A stretch of 64,000 bases of DNA from Oscillospiraceae bacterium (GTDB lineage: Bacteria; Bacillota; Clostridia; Oscillospirales; Ruminococcaceae), in the NCBI GenBank assembly GCA_017460955.1, contig JAFTZY010000070.1, positions 1 through 64,000 on the forward strand, written 5' to 3'. Below are positions 43,272-53,070 of the stretch, one piece after another (positions within the stretch are counted from its first letter, which is position 1; every line of letters starts with the position of its first letter). A program made the translations under genes and the position numbers. The notes below the pieces were generated by a model. It saw only the letters and a program-made list of their open reading frames with translations. It made no database searches and was not told the DNA's origin.

Positions 43272-43304
43272 AAAAAAAACTCCGGCAGGAAATTCCCACC
43301 GGAG
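43272..43304 (-). terminator. Terminator of the transketolase genes
   Basis: On the minus strand CTCCGG/CCGGAG encloses a smaller GGGAATTTCC fold and is followed by eight T, 25 bases past the transketolase stop. Confidence 0.9.
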
Positions 43305-43328
43305 GTGCAGATATTGAATATGCTGTTC

Positions 43329-44273
<945 letters not shown>

Positions 44274-44276
44274 TGC

Positions 44277-45119
44277 TCACGCCTCCAATTCTGCCAGAGC
44301 TGCGTTCAGCTCATTCATACCCTGCTCGTACTGCTCGGCATTCGGTGCCGTGCCGTGCCAGCCTACCTGATCCTCCATAAAGGACACGCCCTTGCCCTTG
44401 ACGCTCTTCTGGATGATGGCCACGGGCTTGCCGGATACGCTCTCGGCCTCACGGAAGGCCGCATCGAGCTTGTCAAAGTCATGCGCATCGTCCACGACGA
44501 TCACATGCCAGCCGAAGGCGCGGAACTTCTCGTCGATCGGCTCGGGCGAGCACACCTCGGTGATCCTGCCGTCGATCTGAAGGCCGTTGTTGTCCACGAT
44601 GGCGGTGAGATTGTCCAGACCGTAGTGTGCGGCGAACATGGCTGCCTCCCAGACCTGGCCCTCCTCGATCTCACCGTCGCCCAGGATGGTGTAGACATGG
44701 TAGGGAGCGGACTGGAGCTTACCTGCCAGTGCCATACCGCAGGCAGCGGAAATGCCCTGTCCGAGCGAGCCGGAGCTCATATCCACGCCGGGGATGTGGA
44801 TGCACGGATGGCCCTGCAAAAGCGCACCGATGTGGCGCAGGCTCTCGAGCTCCTTCTTGTCAAAGAAGCCGCGCTCTGCAAGCACTGCATACAGTGCCGG
44901 AGCGGTATGCCCCTTCGAGAGCACCAGACGGTCCCGGTCGGCCATATCCGGATCCTTGGGATCGACATTCATCTTGAGCGTGTACAGATACGCCAGCAGA
45001 TCGGCGATCGACAGCGAGCCGCCCGGATGGCCGGACTTGGCATGGAAGGTCCCGGTCAGGATGCCCATGCGGATGTGTACAGCCGTTTTCTGAAGCTGCT
45101 TCTTGATTGTTTCGTCCAT
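44277..45119 (-). CDS. Transketolase, N-terminal subunit
   Basis: A 280-residue thiamine-diphosphate-binding half. GHPGGSLSIADLLAYLY near residue 26 and the GDGEIEEGQVWEAAMFA...DNNG block near 150-180 form the cofactor site. It pairs with the next gene. It lies 39 bases after the Cof-type phosphatase and has an AGGAGG site; it may be read as the tail of the long upstream unit. Confidence 0.94.
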   Translation of the reverse strand: MDETIKKQLQKTAVHIRMGILTGTFHAKSGHPGGSLSIADLLAYLYTLKMNVDPKDPDMADRDRLVLSKGHTAPALYAVLAERGFFDKKELESLRHIGALLQGHPCIHIPGVDMSSGSLGQGISAACGMALAGKLQSAPYHVYTILGDGEIEEGQVWEAAMFAAHYGLDNLTAIVDNNGLQIDGRITEVCSPEPIDEKFRAFGWHVIVVDDAHDFDKLDAAFREAESVSGKPVAIIQKSVKGKGVSFMEDQVGWHGTAPNAEQYEQGMNELNAALAELEA

Positions 45120-45158
45120 GAGTATACCTCCTATTATTCTTGGGAATCACTGATTGGA

Positions 45159-46013
45159 TCATTGCTTCCCCTGACGGTGCAAGGCACCGAGCATTGACAG
45201 ATCGGGTGCGCACAGCAGTGTGTCGATGAGCTCCTCCATAGCACCCTCCTCACAGGTGCGGCTGAGGATCAGATCGGCGCACGCCTTCGCGCTGGCAGCG
45301 GCATTCTGCGGGACTACGGCAAGGTCCGCTGCACGCAGCATTTCCACATCGTTATCAAAATCCCCCACAGCGATGAAGGTAAACCCCTCCATCCCCGGCA
45401 GGGAGCGGTACGCCGTCAGCGCACTGCCCTTGGACACGCCCCGGGGGAGCATTTCATAAAACCGGCGTTCGGAGCGGATGAAATCCACCCCGGAAAAGCC
45501 CTGTGCATCGATATACCGGATAAAATCCGGGATCTCCTCCGGCTCCATGGCAAAGAGCACCTTGAGCCAGTCCTCCCGTACTTCATCGACCGACCCGAAC
45601 CGCGGCGTGACACCGCACACCTTGATGTGCTGGCGCTCGATGGGGGTATCGTTGACCACCCAGGTCGATGCCGCGCACAGCACCTCGGCCCCGGCATGGG
45701 GGTTGTCCTGAAGGATCCGACGGGTCATCTCCCTGGCCGCCTCGGGCAGCGGATGCGTATACAGCAGCCGGTCACAGGCCGCATCATAGATGCCCGCCCC
45801 GTTGAACACGATCATGGGACTTTTCAGGCCCAGCTCCTCGGGGTAGCGCTTCGATGCCTCGACCGTTCTGCCGGTCGCGATCGTAAACAGACCGCCCGCC
45901 GCTTCAAAGCGGCGCACCGCTTTCAGATCCTGCGGCAGGGGCACCTTGCTCTTCGGGAGGAAGGTCCCGTCGAGATCGGTGATGATGCAAAGCTTGCTGA
46001 CAGATTCAAACAT
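45159..46013 (-). CDS. Cof-type HAD phosphatase
   Basis: A 284-residue HAD-superfamily hydrolase of subclass IIB. The nucleophile motif DLDGTFLP is near residue 13 and the C-terminal GDFDNDVEML near 220 stands for GDxxNDxxM. Such enzymes dephosphorylate sugar or cofactor phosphates. The ATG at 46013 overlaps the end of the pseudouridine synthase by eight bases; a longer frame to 46286 is inside that gene. Confidence 0.9.
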   Translation of the reverse strand: MFESVSKLCIITDLDGTFLPKSKVPLPQDLKAVRRFEAAGGLFTIATGRTVEASKRYPEELGLKSPMIVFNGAGIYDAACDRLLYTHPLPEAAREMTRRILQDNPHAGAEVLCAASTWVVNDTPIERQHIKVCGVTPRFGSVDEVREDWLKVLFAMEPEEIPDFIRYIDAQGFSGVDFIRSERRFYEMLPRGVSKGSALTAYRSLPGMEGFTFIAVGDFDNDVEMLRAADLAVVPQNAAASAKACADLILSRTCEEGAMEELIDTLLCAPDLSMLGALHRQGKQ

Positions 46014-46938
46014 GCGATCGCCTCTCCATTTTTTCCAGCAGCGCCCGGAATGCCTCCGGTGCGGGCCGCTCAAATTCCAGATAGTCCCCCGTCCGGGGAT
46101 GCACAAAGCCGATCTTCCGCGCATGGAGCGCCTGCCCCTGCACGCCGCGCACCGCCCTGCCGTACACCTCGTCCCCATAGAGGGGATGCCCGATGTACGC
46201 CATGTGGACACGGATCTGGTGGGTCCGGCCCGTCTCGAGCCGCAGCCGCAGATGAGCGGCTTCCTCGAACTGCCGCAGCACCTCATAATGTGTCACGGCT
46301 TCCCGGGAATGGTTCTGTGTCACGCACATCTTCTTGCGGTCGGATGTGCTGCGCCCGATGGGGGCATCGACCGTGCCGTTAAGCTCCCGGAAGCGCCCCG
46401 TGGCAATGGCCTCGTATTCCCGTGTGAAGGAATGCGCCTTGATCTGGGCGGCCAGTCCCTGGTGGGCGGCATCGTTCTTGGCCACGATGAGCAGACCGCT
46501 GGTATTCTTGTCGATCCGGTGGACGATCCCAGGCCGGATCTCCCCGCCTATCCCTGACAGGCTCCCCCTGCAGTGGAAGAGCAGGGCGTTGACGAGCGTC
46601 CCGTCCGGATTGCCCGGCGCCGGATGCACGACCATGCCCTTGGGCTTGTTGACGACCAGGAGGTCCGCATCCTCATACACGATGTCGAGCGGGATCTCCT
46701 GGGGGGCCGCCTGCGCTTCGGCCGGCGGCGGCACCGTCACGGTGATACGGGTACCGGGAGCGGGCTTGCAGTTCTTGGAAACAGCTTTCCCGTCCGCCAG
46801 CACGAGTCCCTCCTCCATGAGCGCCTGCACGGCGCTGCGGGAGAGTCCGGGTGTTTCAATTCCTGCCAGCCACTTGTCGAGCCGCTCGCCCGCTGCTTCC
46901 TCCGGGAAGCGCAGCTCATGCGTCACTGCCGCTGTCAT
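46006..46938 (-). CDS. RluA/RluD-family rRNA pseudouridine synthase
   Basis: A 310-residue enzyme with an N-terminal S4 domain (about 15-75) and a catalytic domain. The active Asp lies in HRIDKNTSGLLIVAK near residue 140, and GRTHQIRVHMAYIGHPLYGD near 240 completes the site. It modifies uridines in large-subunit rRNA. The lspA-rluD order matches the Bacillus lspA-ylyB pair. It overlaps the lspA end by 23 bases. Confidence 0.93.
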   Translation of the reverse strand: MTAAVTHELRFPEEAAGERLDKWLAGIETPGLSRSAVQALMEEGLVLADGKAVSKNCKPAPGTRITVTVPPPAEAQAAPQEIPLDIVYEDADLLVVNKPKGMVVHPAPGNPDGTLVNALLFHCRGSLSGIGGEIRPGIVHRIDKNTSGLLIVAKNDAAHQGLAAQIKAHSFTREYEAIATGRFRELNGTVDAPIGRSTSDRKKMCVTQNHSREAVTHYEVLRQFEEAAHLRLRLETGRTHQIRVHMAYIGHPLYGDEVYGRAVRGVQGQALHARKIGFVHPRTGDYLEFERPAPEAFRALLEKMERRSHV

Positions 46939-47437
46939 CCTTCGCCTCCGGTTTCTGCCTGTCCATGAAGAACAGGATATAGAGGAAGAGCAGCACCGTC
47001 CCCACGGTCACAAAGCAGTCGGCGAAATTGAACACGGCAAAGTCGAACAGCTGCACATCGAGGTAATCGACCACACTGCCGCCGTGGAAGGCTCTGTCGA
47101 TGAAATTCCCCACGGCACCGCCCAAGATCATCGTCAGGCAGATGCGCAGGAGGGGCTTGCCCTTCGAGCGGGCAATGAGCAGGTACAGCATGAGCAGGAT
47201 GCCGATCGTGGTCACCGTCAGGAGCAGCACGCGCTGTCCGGAAAAGCTTGAGAAGATCGCGCCCTTGTTTTCGATATAGTGCAGATGGAACAGGTCCACG
47301 CTCCCGATGCGGAGGAATTCCCGGTCCTCTCCGAGTGTCATATTTGCCATGACCCAATGCTTGATGAGCTGGTCGGCTCCGGCGATCGCCGCCGCTGCCA
47401 GCAATGCAAGGATAAGCAAAACGCCGCCTCCCTTCAT
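46916..47437 (-). CDS. lspA: Lipoprotein signal peptidase (signal peptidase II)
   Basis: A 173-residue membrane aspartic protease that cleaves prolipoproteins after lipid attachment. Four helices and the two Asp motifs GNFIDR (near residue 113) and FNFADCF (near 140) are present. The ATG at 47437 has its GGAGGG site in a hairpin; a TTG six codons on, after GGGAGGCGG, is also possible. Confidence 0.94.
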   Translation of the reverse strand: MKGGGVLLILALLAAAAIAGADQLIKHWVMANMTLGEDREFLRIGSVDLFHLHYIENKGAIFSSFSGQRVLLLTVTTIGILLMLYLLIARSKGKPLLRICLTMILGGAVGNFIDRAFHGGSVVDYLDVQLFDFAVFNFADCFVTVGTVLLFLYILFFMDRQKPEAKDDSGSDA

Positions 47438-47445
47438 ACCAAAGC

Positions 47446-47478
47446 GGCCCTCCGTCCGTACAGACGGAGGGGCCTTAC
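47446..47478 (-). repeat. Strong hairpin between ileS and lspA
   Basis: GGCCCCTCCGTC/GGACGGAGGGCC with a five-base loop. It lies after the ileS stop and its second arm overlaps the lspA ribosome site. No T run follows on the minus strand, so it may damp lspA translation more than end transcription. Confidence 0.65.
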
Positions 47479-47503
47479 TATTTTACTTCACTGCTACTGC
47501 ATT

Positions 47504-50287
47504 TTACTCCACGGCTTCTGCGCAGCGCTTGCAGAGCGTGGGATGCAGTGTGATCTTGCCGACCTCGTCGGAATAGCACCAGCAGCGCTCGCACTTGCCG
47601 CCCTGTGCCTTCTCGACCGTCACGGTCATGCCGGTATCACCCGTCACCTCACCCGTGCGCACCTCGACGGCGGACACGATGAAGACATCCTTGAGCTCCG
47701 AATAGCCCTTCAGGCGCTCTGCGGCAGCCTCGTCCGCTACGGTCAGGATGACCTTGGCCTCGAGGGACTTGCCGATGAGCTTTTCGTTACGCTTCTCCTC
47801 AAGTGCCTTGTTGACAGCCTCACGAACGGCATAGATCTCCGCCCACTTGGCCGTGAAGGCATCGTCGGCGGTGATGCCGGTCCTCAGCTGGAATTGATTG
47901 AGGAACACGCTTCTCTCATCATCCTGCGCTCTGTGCGGGAGATTGCTCCAGATCTCCTCGGCGGTGAAGCTGAGGATCGGTGCGATCATGCGCACGAGGG
48001 TATCGAGGATGCGGTACATGGCCGTCTGTGCGGCACGGCGTGTCGGTGCATCGACGCGCTCACAGTAGAGACGGTCCTTGATGATGTCCAGATAGAAGCT
48101 CGACAGATCCACAGTGCAGTAGTTATGCACGGCATGGAACACCACATGGAAATCATAGCTCCGGTAGCCCTCATCGACCTTTTCGGCCACCTCGTCCAGA
48201 CGCATGAGTGCCCACTTGTCGAGCTCCTCGAGCGCCTCATCGGACACGAGCTGCGTATCCGGATCGAACGTGCTCTCCCCGTCGGAGAGATTGCCCAGGA
48301 TGTAGCGTGCCGTGTTGCGGATCTTGCGGTACTGGTCGGAGAGCTGCCCTAAGATATCCTTGGAAATGCGGATGTCGCTGTGATAATCGGAGGATGCCAC
48401 CCACAGGCGCAGGATGTCCGCACCGTACTGCTCGGTGATCTCCTCGGGTGCGATGCCGTTGCCCAGGGACTTGTGCATGGCCTTGCCCTCACCGTCAACC
48501 ACCCAGCCATGGGTGCAGACAGCCTTGTAAGGGGCCGTTCCCTTGTAGACCACGGAGGTCAGCAGGGAGGACTGGAACCAGCCTCTGTACTGATCGGCAC
48601 CCTCCAGATAGAGATCGGCCGGCCAGCTCAGCTCGTCATACAGATCGAGCACGGCGGTATGGGAGACGCCGGAATCGAACCAGACGTCCATGATGTCGTA
48701 TTCCTTGGTAAATTCCCTGCATCCGCATTCACACTGCGTATCGGCGGGGATGAGCTCGGTCACATCCTTGGTCCACCAGGCATCGGAGCCCTCGCGGCGG
48801 AACACATCGGCGATGGAGGCGATGGTCGCATCGGTCGCAATGGCCTTATGGCAGTCTTTGCAGTATACGACCGGGATCGGTACGCCCCAGGTCCTCTGAC
48901 GGGAGATACACCAGTCGCTTCTGTCGCGGACCATGCCCTTGATGCGGTCCTCGCCCCATTCGGGGATCCACTGCACATCCTCGATGGCCCGGACGGCATC
49001 GTCCTTGAAGCCGGCCACGGAGCAGAACCACTGCTCGGTCGCACGGTAGATGATCGGGGAATGGCAGCGCCAGCAGTGCGGATACTGATGGACGATGTTC
49101 TGCATGGCCAGCATCGCGCCCTCCTCGACCAGGCGCTCTGCAATGCGCTTGTTGGCCTCGTCCGTATCGAGGCCCTCGAATTCGCCTGCCTCGGCAGTCT
49201 GACGGCCCTTGGCATCCACGCAGACGATGATGCCGATGTCGTCATAGTTCTTGCAGACCTCATAGTCCTCGACGCCGTAGCCGGGAGCGGTGTGTACGCA
49301 GCCCGTACCGCTCTCGAGCGTGACATGGTCGCCCACAATGATGGGGGAGGGTCTGTCATAGAGCGGATGCTTCGTCTTGATGCCTTCAAGCTCGGCACCG
49401 GTGAAGATATGGTCGGTGGTGTATTCGCGGATGCCGGCCGTCTCCATCACGGACTTTACCAGCTCGTCGGCCATGACATAGTACTCATCGCCGACCTGTA
49501 CGATCGTGTAGTTATACTCCGGCCCCAGGCAGATGGCCAGGTTGCCGGGGATGGTCCAGGTGGTGGTGGTCCAGATCACAAAGAACACCTTGTCAAGGTC
49601 CAGACCCAGCGCAGTGAACAGCCCCTTGTCATCGGTCACACGGAACTTGACAAAGATGGAGCGGCACGGATCGTTCTCATATTCGATCTCGGCCTCTGCC
49701 AGCGCGGTATTGCAGTCCGGGCACCAGTATACGGGCTTGAGGCCCTTATAGAGGTAGCCGTTCTTCATCATTTCGCCGAACACCTCGATCTGCCGTGCCT
49801 CATACTCCGGACGCAGCGTCAGATACGGGTGGTCATAATCCGCGATGGTGCCCAGGCGCTTGAACTGTGCCTTCTGGTTCTCCACATGGGTCAGTGCAAA
49901 CTCCTTGCAGGCGCGGCGCAGCTCGACCGGCGTGATCGCGCCGTTTTCCACGCCCATTTCCTTAAGCGCCTTGAGCTCGATGGGCAGACCGTGGGTATCC
50001 CAGCCGGGGATGTACGGTGCGCAGTACCCCGTCATATTCTTCTGCTTGAAGATGAAATCCTTCAGGGTCTTGTTGAGCGCCGTACCGATGTGGATGGTGC
50101 CGTTGGCATAGGGCGGGCCGTCATGGAACATGAAGGACTTCTTGCCCTTGTTCTTCTCCATCATCAGATCGTACAGACGGATCTTCTCCCACTTCTCGAG
50201 CTGATCCGGCTCGCGCTTGGGAAGGTTGCCCCGCATGGGGAAATCCGTTTTCGGCATATTCAAGCTGTTCTTGTAATCCTGTGCCAT
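47504..50287 (-). CDS. ileS: Isoleucyl-tRNA synthetase
   Basis: A 927-residue class I enzyme charging tRNA-Ile. GPPYANGTIHIGTALN (HIGH) is near residue 55, the editing domain lies in the middle, KAMHKSLGN (a KMSKS variant with His for Ser) is near 590, and a C-terminal zinc finger CERCWCYS...CKRC ends it. The start at 50287 matches the family N-terminus; a longer frame runs into divIVA. The usual Firmicute order divIVA-ileS-lspA is kept. No T-box is seen. Confidence 0.96.
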   Translation of the reverse strand: MAQDYKNSLNMPKTDFPMRGNLPKREPDQLEKWEKIRLYDLMMEKNKGKKSFMFHDGPPYANGTIHIGTALNKTLKDFIFKQKNMTGYCAPYIPGWDTHGLPIELKALKEMGVENGAITPVELRRACKEFALTHVENQKAQFKRLGTIADYDHPYLTLRPEYEARQIEVFGEMMKNGYLYKGLKPVYWCPDCNTALAEAEIEYENDPCRSIFVKFRVTDDKGLFTALGLDLDKVFFVIWTTTTWTIPGNLAICLGPEYNYTIVQVGDEYYVMADELVKSVMETAGIREYTTDHIFTGAELEGIKTKHPLYDRPSPIIVGDHVTLESGTGCVHTAPGYGVEDYEVCKNYDDIGIIVCVDAKGRQTAEAGEFEGLDTDEANKRIAERLVEEGAMLAMQNIVHQYPHCWRCHSPIIYRATEQWFCSVAGFKDDAVRAIEDVQWIPEWGEDRIKGMVRDRSDWCISRQRTWGVPIPVVYCKDCHKAIATDATIASIADVFRREGSDAWWTKDVTELIPADTQCECGCREFTKEYDIMDVWFDSGVSHTAVLDLYDELSWPADLYLEGADQYRGWFQSSLLTSVVYKGTAPYKAVCTHGWVVDGEGKAMHKSLGNGIAPEEITEQYGADILRLWVASSDYHSDIRISKDILGQLSDQYRKIRNTARYILGNLSDGESTFDPDTQLVSDEALEELDKWALMRLDEVAEKVDEGYRSYDFHVVFHAVHNYCTVDLSSFYLDIIKDRLYCERVDAPTRRAAQTAMYRILDTLVRMIAPILSFTAEEIWSNLPHRAQDDERSVFLNQFQLRTGITADDAFTAKWAEIYAVREAVNKALEEKRNEKLIGKSLEAKVILTVADEAAAERLKGYSELKDVFIVSAVEVRTGEVTGDTGMTVTVEKAQGGKCERCWCYSDEVGKITLHPTLCKRCAEAVE

Positions 50288-50309
50288 AGTCGCAGTATTC
50301 CTTTCTCTC

Positions 50310-51044
50310 TTAAGCCTCTGCTTCCTCGGCAGCGGTCTGGTTGTTGTTCTCCCCGAACTGGAGCTCACCAAAGCGGTCATCATAGGCCCCCTGGATCACG
50401 CGGGAAGAGAACTGGGAGGTCGCAAAGGGATCGGGCTTCTCCGTCTCCTCAGCAGGCTCCTCTGCCGGCTCCTCGGCTGCCTCATCGGCAGCGGTCTCCT
50501 CGGGCTCCTCGGGGGTCTCCGGCTCTGCCGGTGCCGTCTCCCCGACAGTCTCCTCCTCATCCTCATCTGCCTCGGGCAGGGACGAGATCATCTCGAGGTG
50601 GCTCTTGTACATATCGAACAGGCTGCGCTTGAAATCAGCGACCATCTGTCTTGCTTCCACGAGCGCTTCCTTCTCCTTGGCGATCTCGGCACGGTTCTTC
50701 TCCATGGCGATCTCATGCTGGCGGGTGGCCTCATCGAGCAGGACGGCTGCCTCCTCCTTGGCCTTGTTCAGGATCTGCTCGGCCTTCTCGTTGGCCTCAT
50801 TGATGACGCGGTGGCCCTGCTTCTGCGCACCGAGCAGTGCGTCCTTGAGCGCCTCCTCGTCCTTCATATATTCCCGGACCTTATCGGCGAGCACCTGGAT
50901 CTTATGATTGCTGTCCTCACGCTCGTTGTCGATCTCCTGGAAAGTTGCCTCAAGCTGGCCGAGGAATTCATCGATATCCTCCGGGCGGTAGCCCCATGCA
51001 GCCTTTTCAAATCGCTTTTCTCTGATGTCCTTTGCAGTCATCAT
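50310..51044 (-). CDS. divIVA: DivIVA-domain cell-division protein
   Basis: A 244-residue coiled-coil protein. The N-terminal membrane-curvature domain has DIREKRFEKAAWGYRPEDIDEFL, followed by a long coiled coil (about 30-160) and an acidic Glu/Pro-rich tail. DivIVA marks septa and poles and positions division or wall-synthesis proteins. It lies between ylmH and ileS, as in Bacillus. AGAGGTGAAG precedes the ATG. Confidence 0.92.
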   Translation of the reverse strand: MMTAKDIREKRFEKAAWGYRPEDIDEFLGQLEATFQEIDNEREDSNHKIQVLADKVREYMKDEEALKDALLGAQKQGHRVINEANEKAEQILNKAKEEAAVLLDEATRQHEIAMEKNRAEIAKEKEALVEARQMVADFKRSLFDMYKSHLEMISSLPEADEDEEETVGETAPAEPETPEEPEETAADEAAEEPAEEPAEETEKPDPFATSQFSSRVIQGAYDDRFGELQFGENNNQTAAEEAEA

Positions 51045-51099
51045 AACGCTTCACCTCTTACATTAAAAATCATGCTCCCTGCCTTGCGGCGGGAATGTA

Positions 51100-51840
51100 T
51101 TATACATATTGTACGACAGTGATATGCACCCTGCCCTTGGCGGACAGACTGCCGACGCTGTCGAGCCGGAATTTTCCGGTGCCGCGCAGGGAGAACACAT
51201 CCCCCTCATGCAGCATTCTGGAGGGATCGGTCACCTCCAGGTAGTTGAGCATCACCAGTCCCCGGCGGATGCGCTCTGCACAGTCCTCACGCCGGATATG
51301 GGACGCTGCATGCAGCACAGCATCGAGTCTGAGGGAGGCGACCGTGCCGGTGATCTCCCGTGTCTGCCGTGTATACTCTGCAGCAGCGGGCAGATCGTCG
51401 CGCACCTTCACGCCCACTCTGCCGATGCGTGTCAGCTCCCGTCCCACGGCAGCCGCAGCACCCGTGACAAAGCACTGCACCCGCCCCGGTGTCAGGAGGA
51501 TGTCCCCCACGGTATCCCGTTCCACGCGCTGTGCCATCAGGCTCCCGAGCACATCCCTGTGCGTGAGCGAAAAGCTCTCCGGGTACGTCATGGTCAGGCA
51601 TGTGATGGGGAATTCCTCATCGGCCGGCGGCAGTCCCTCCGGATGGAGGCACAGGATACCGCGCTCGGCATCGGGATAGCCGCCGAAGAAGCGGCAGCAG
51701 TCCTCCCGGAGCTGTCCGCGCAGCATGGTATACTGCCGCATATCAAGGAAGGCTGTAAAGCTCCGGTAGGCACCCCGGCGCACCAGATCCTGCACATGTG
51801 CGCAGAGGATCCGGTCAGCCTCCTGCTGCTTGCGATCCAT
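51100..51840 (-). CDS. ylmH: YlmH-family S4-domain RNA-binding protein
   Basis: A 246-residue protein with a YlmH N-terminal region (FLDMRQYTMLRGQL near residue 35) and a C-terminal S4 RNA-binding domain (about 175-240). YlmH homologues are linked to rescue of stalled large ribosomal subunits. The start at 51840 follows the sepF stop by 10 bases, with a weak ribosome site. ylmG, often between sepF and ylmH, is absent. Confidence 0.9.
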   Translation of the reverse strand: MDRKQQEADRILCAHVQDLVRRGAYRSFTAFLDMRQYTMLRGQLREDCCRFFGGYPDAERGILCLHPEGLPPADEEFPITCLTMTYPESFSLTHRDVLGSLMAQRVERDTVGDILLTPGRVQCFVTGAAAAVGRELTRIGRVGVKVRDDLPAAAEYTRQTREITGTVASLRLDAVLHAASHIRREDCAERIRRGLVMLNYLEVTDPSRMLHEGDVFSLRGTGKFRLDSVGSLSAKGRVHITVVQYV

Positions 51841-51850
51841 GGGTGGTCTG

Positions 51851-52291
51851 TCAGATGATGACGCCGTTGTTCTCGAGCTCTGCTGCCAGGTCATCCCCGA
51901 TGAAGCCGACATTGTAGGGGGTGATGATGTAGGTCAGATTGGCAACGGGCTTGAGGCTGCCGCTGATGGCATAGGACACACCGACGAGGAAGTCGATGAT
52001 GCGTCTTCTGTTCTCAGGGGAAGCGGTCTCGAGGTTCAGGACAACGGTCTTTCTGCTGATGAGGTGGTCGGCAATGGCCTTGGCATCGGTGAATACCTCG
52101 GGCTTGACCAGAACGACCTGGAGCTGTGCGGTGGCCTGGATATTGACAATGTTCGAGCCGGGCTCACGGCCTGCCTGCATCTCCTCAATGCCGTGATGGG
52201 GGGGCATTTCATTGGCAGCCGGCTGGGCAGCGACCTGCTCGGGCATATCGGACGGGAAGAAAAATTCCTTCACATTCTTGAAAATTTCCAT
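51851..52291 (-). CDS. sepF: SepF-type cell-division protein
   Basis: A 146-residue protein: a short N-terminal membrane-binding helix (FKNVKEFFF), a linker rich in Ala, Pro and Glu, and the SepF core (about 60-140) with KTVVLNLETASPENRRRIIDFL. SepF anchors FtsZ to the membrane. Position between yggS and ylmH is the classic Firmicute order. Confidence 0.94.
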   Translation of the reverse strand: MEIFKNVKEFFFPSDMPEQVAAQPAANEMPPHHGIEEMQAGREPGSNIVNIQATAQLQVVLVKPEVFTDAKAIADHLISRKTVVLNLETASPENRRRIIDFLVGVSYAISGSLKPVANLTYIITPYNVGFIGDDLAAELENNGVII

Positions 52292-52362
52292 AGTTTTCTC
52301 CGTTTCTCCGTATGTTCAGATTTCTTTTTTTCGGCGCACACGGACACCGTTTGTTTGACGTC

Positions 52363-53070
52363 TTACCGGACAGGGTAGGCTCTTGCGCCGAAGAGGGCGG
52401 AGCCGACTCTGACAAGGTTGGAGCCGCACAGAACGGCGGCCTCATAGTCCTCGGACATGCCCATGGACAGGATATCCATCTGCGTGCCGGGAACGGGATG
52501 GGCTTTACACTCCTCAAAGAGTGCCTGCATGGCTTTGAGATAACGGTCGCCGCTTGCCGGGGGCGGTATGGTCATCAGACCCCGCACCCGCACATGGGGC
52601 AGCGCCGCGGTTTCCTGTAAGAGCGCAGGGAGCGCATCGGGCGTACAGCCGCTCTTGCTCTCCTCACCGCCGATGTTGACCTCGAGCAGGATCTCCTGCA
52701 CCATGTCACGCCGGGCGGCCTGCTTCTCGATCTCCTGTGCCAGTGACAGGCGATCGACCGAATGGATGAGCCGTACATGGCCCATCAGGTACTTGACCTT
52801 ATTGGCCTGGAGCGTGCCGATGAAATCCACCGGGATCCCGGGACGGTACTGCTCCATCTTGGACTGGTATTCCTGCACCCGGTTCTCACCGAGCAGGCGG
52901 ATGCCGCAGTCAATGGCCACATTGACCAGCTCCGGCGGCACGGTCTTGGTCACCGCCATGAAGGCGATATCGCCCGGGTCCCTGCCGCTCTTCACGGCAG
53001 CCTGTGCGATGCCCTCGGCGATGCGTGCGTAGTTTTCACGCACCTGTTCCGGCTCATTCGCCATCTGCAT
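52363..53070 (-). CDS. YggS-family PLP homeostasis protein
   Basis: A 235-residue PLP-binding protein (PROSC/YggS). The cofactor lysine lies in AVTKTVPPELVN near residue 40; RLLGENRVQEYQSK and the C-terminal LSMGMSEDYEAAV are characteristic. It helps keep free PLP in balance. I use ATG at 53070, after GAAAGGAATTG; TTG one codon earlier or ATG at 53064 are alternatives. Its start overlaps the adaptor gene end. Confidence 0.92.
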   Translation of the reverse strand: MQMANEPEQVRENYARIAEGIAQAAVKSGRDPGDIAFMAVTKTVPPELVNVAIDCGIRLLGENRVQEYQSKMEQYRPGIPVDFIGTLQANKVKYLMGHVRLIHSVDRLSLAQEIEKQAARRDMVQEILLEVNIGGEESKSGCTPDALPALLQETAALPHVRVRGLMTIPPPASGDRYLKAMQALFEECKAHPVPGTQMDILSMGMSEDYEAAVLCGSNLVRVGSALFGARAYPVR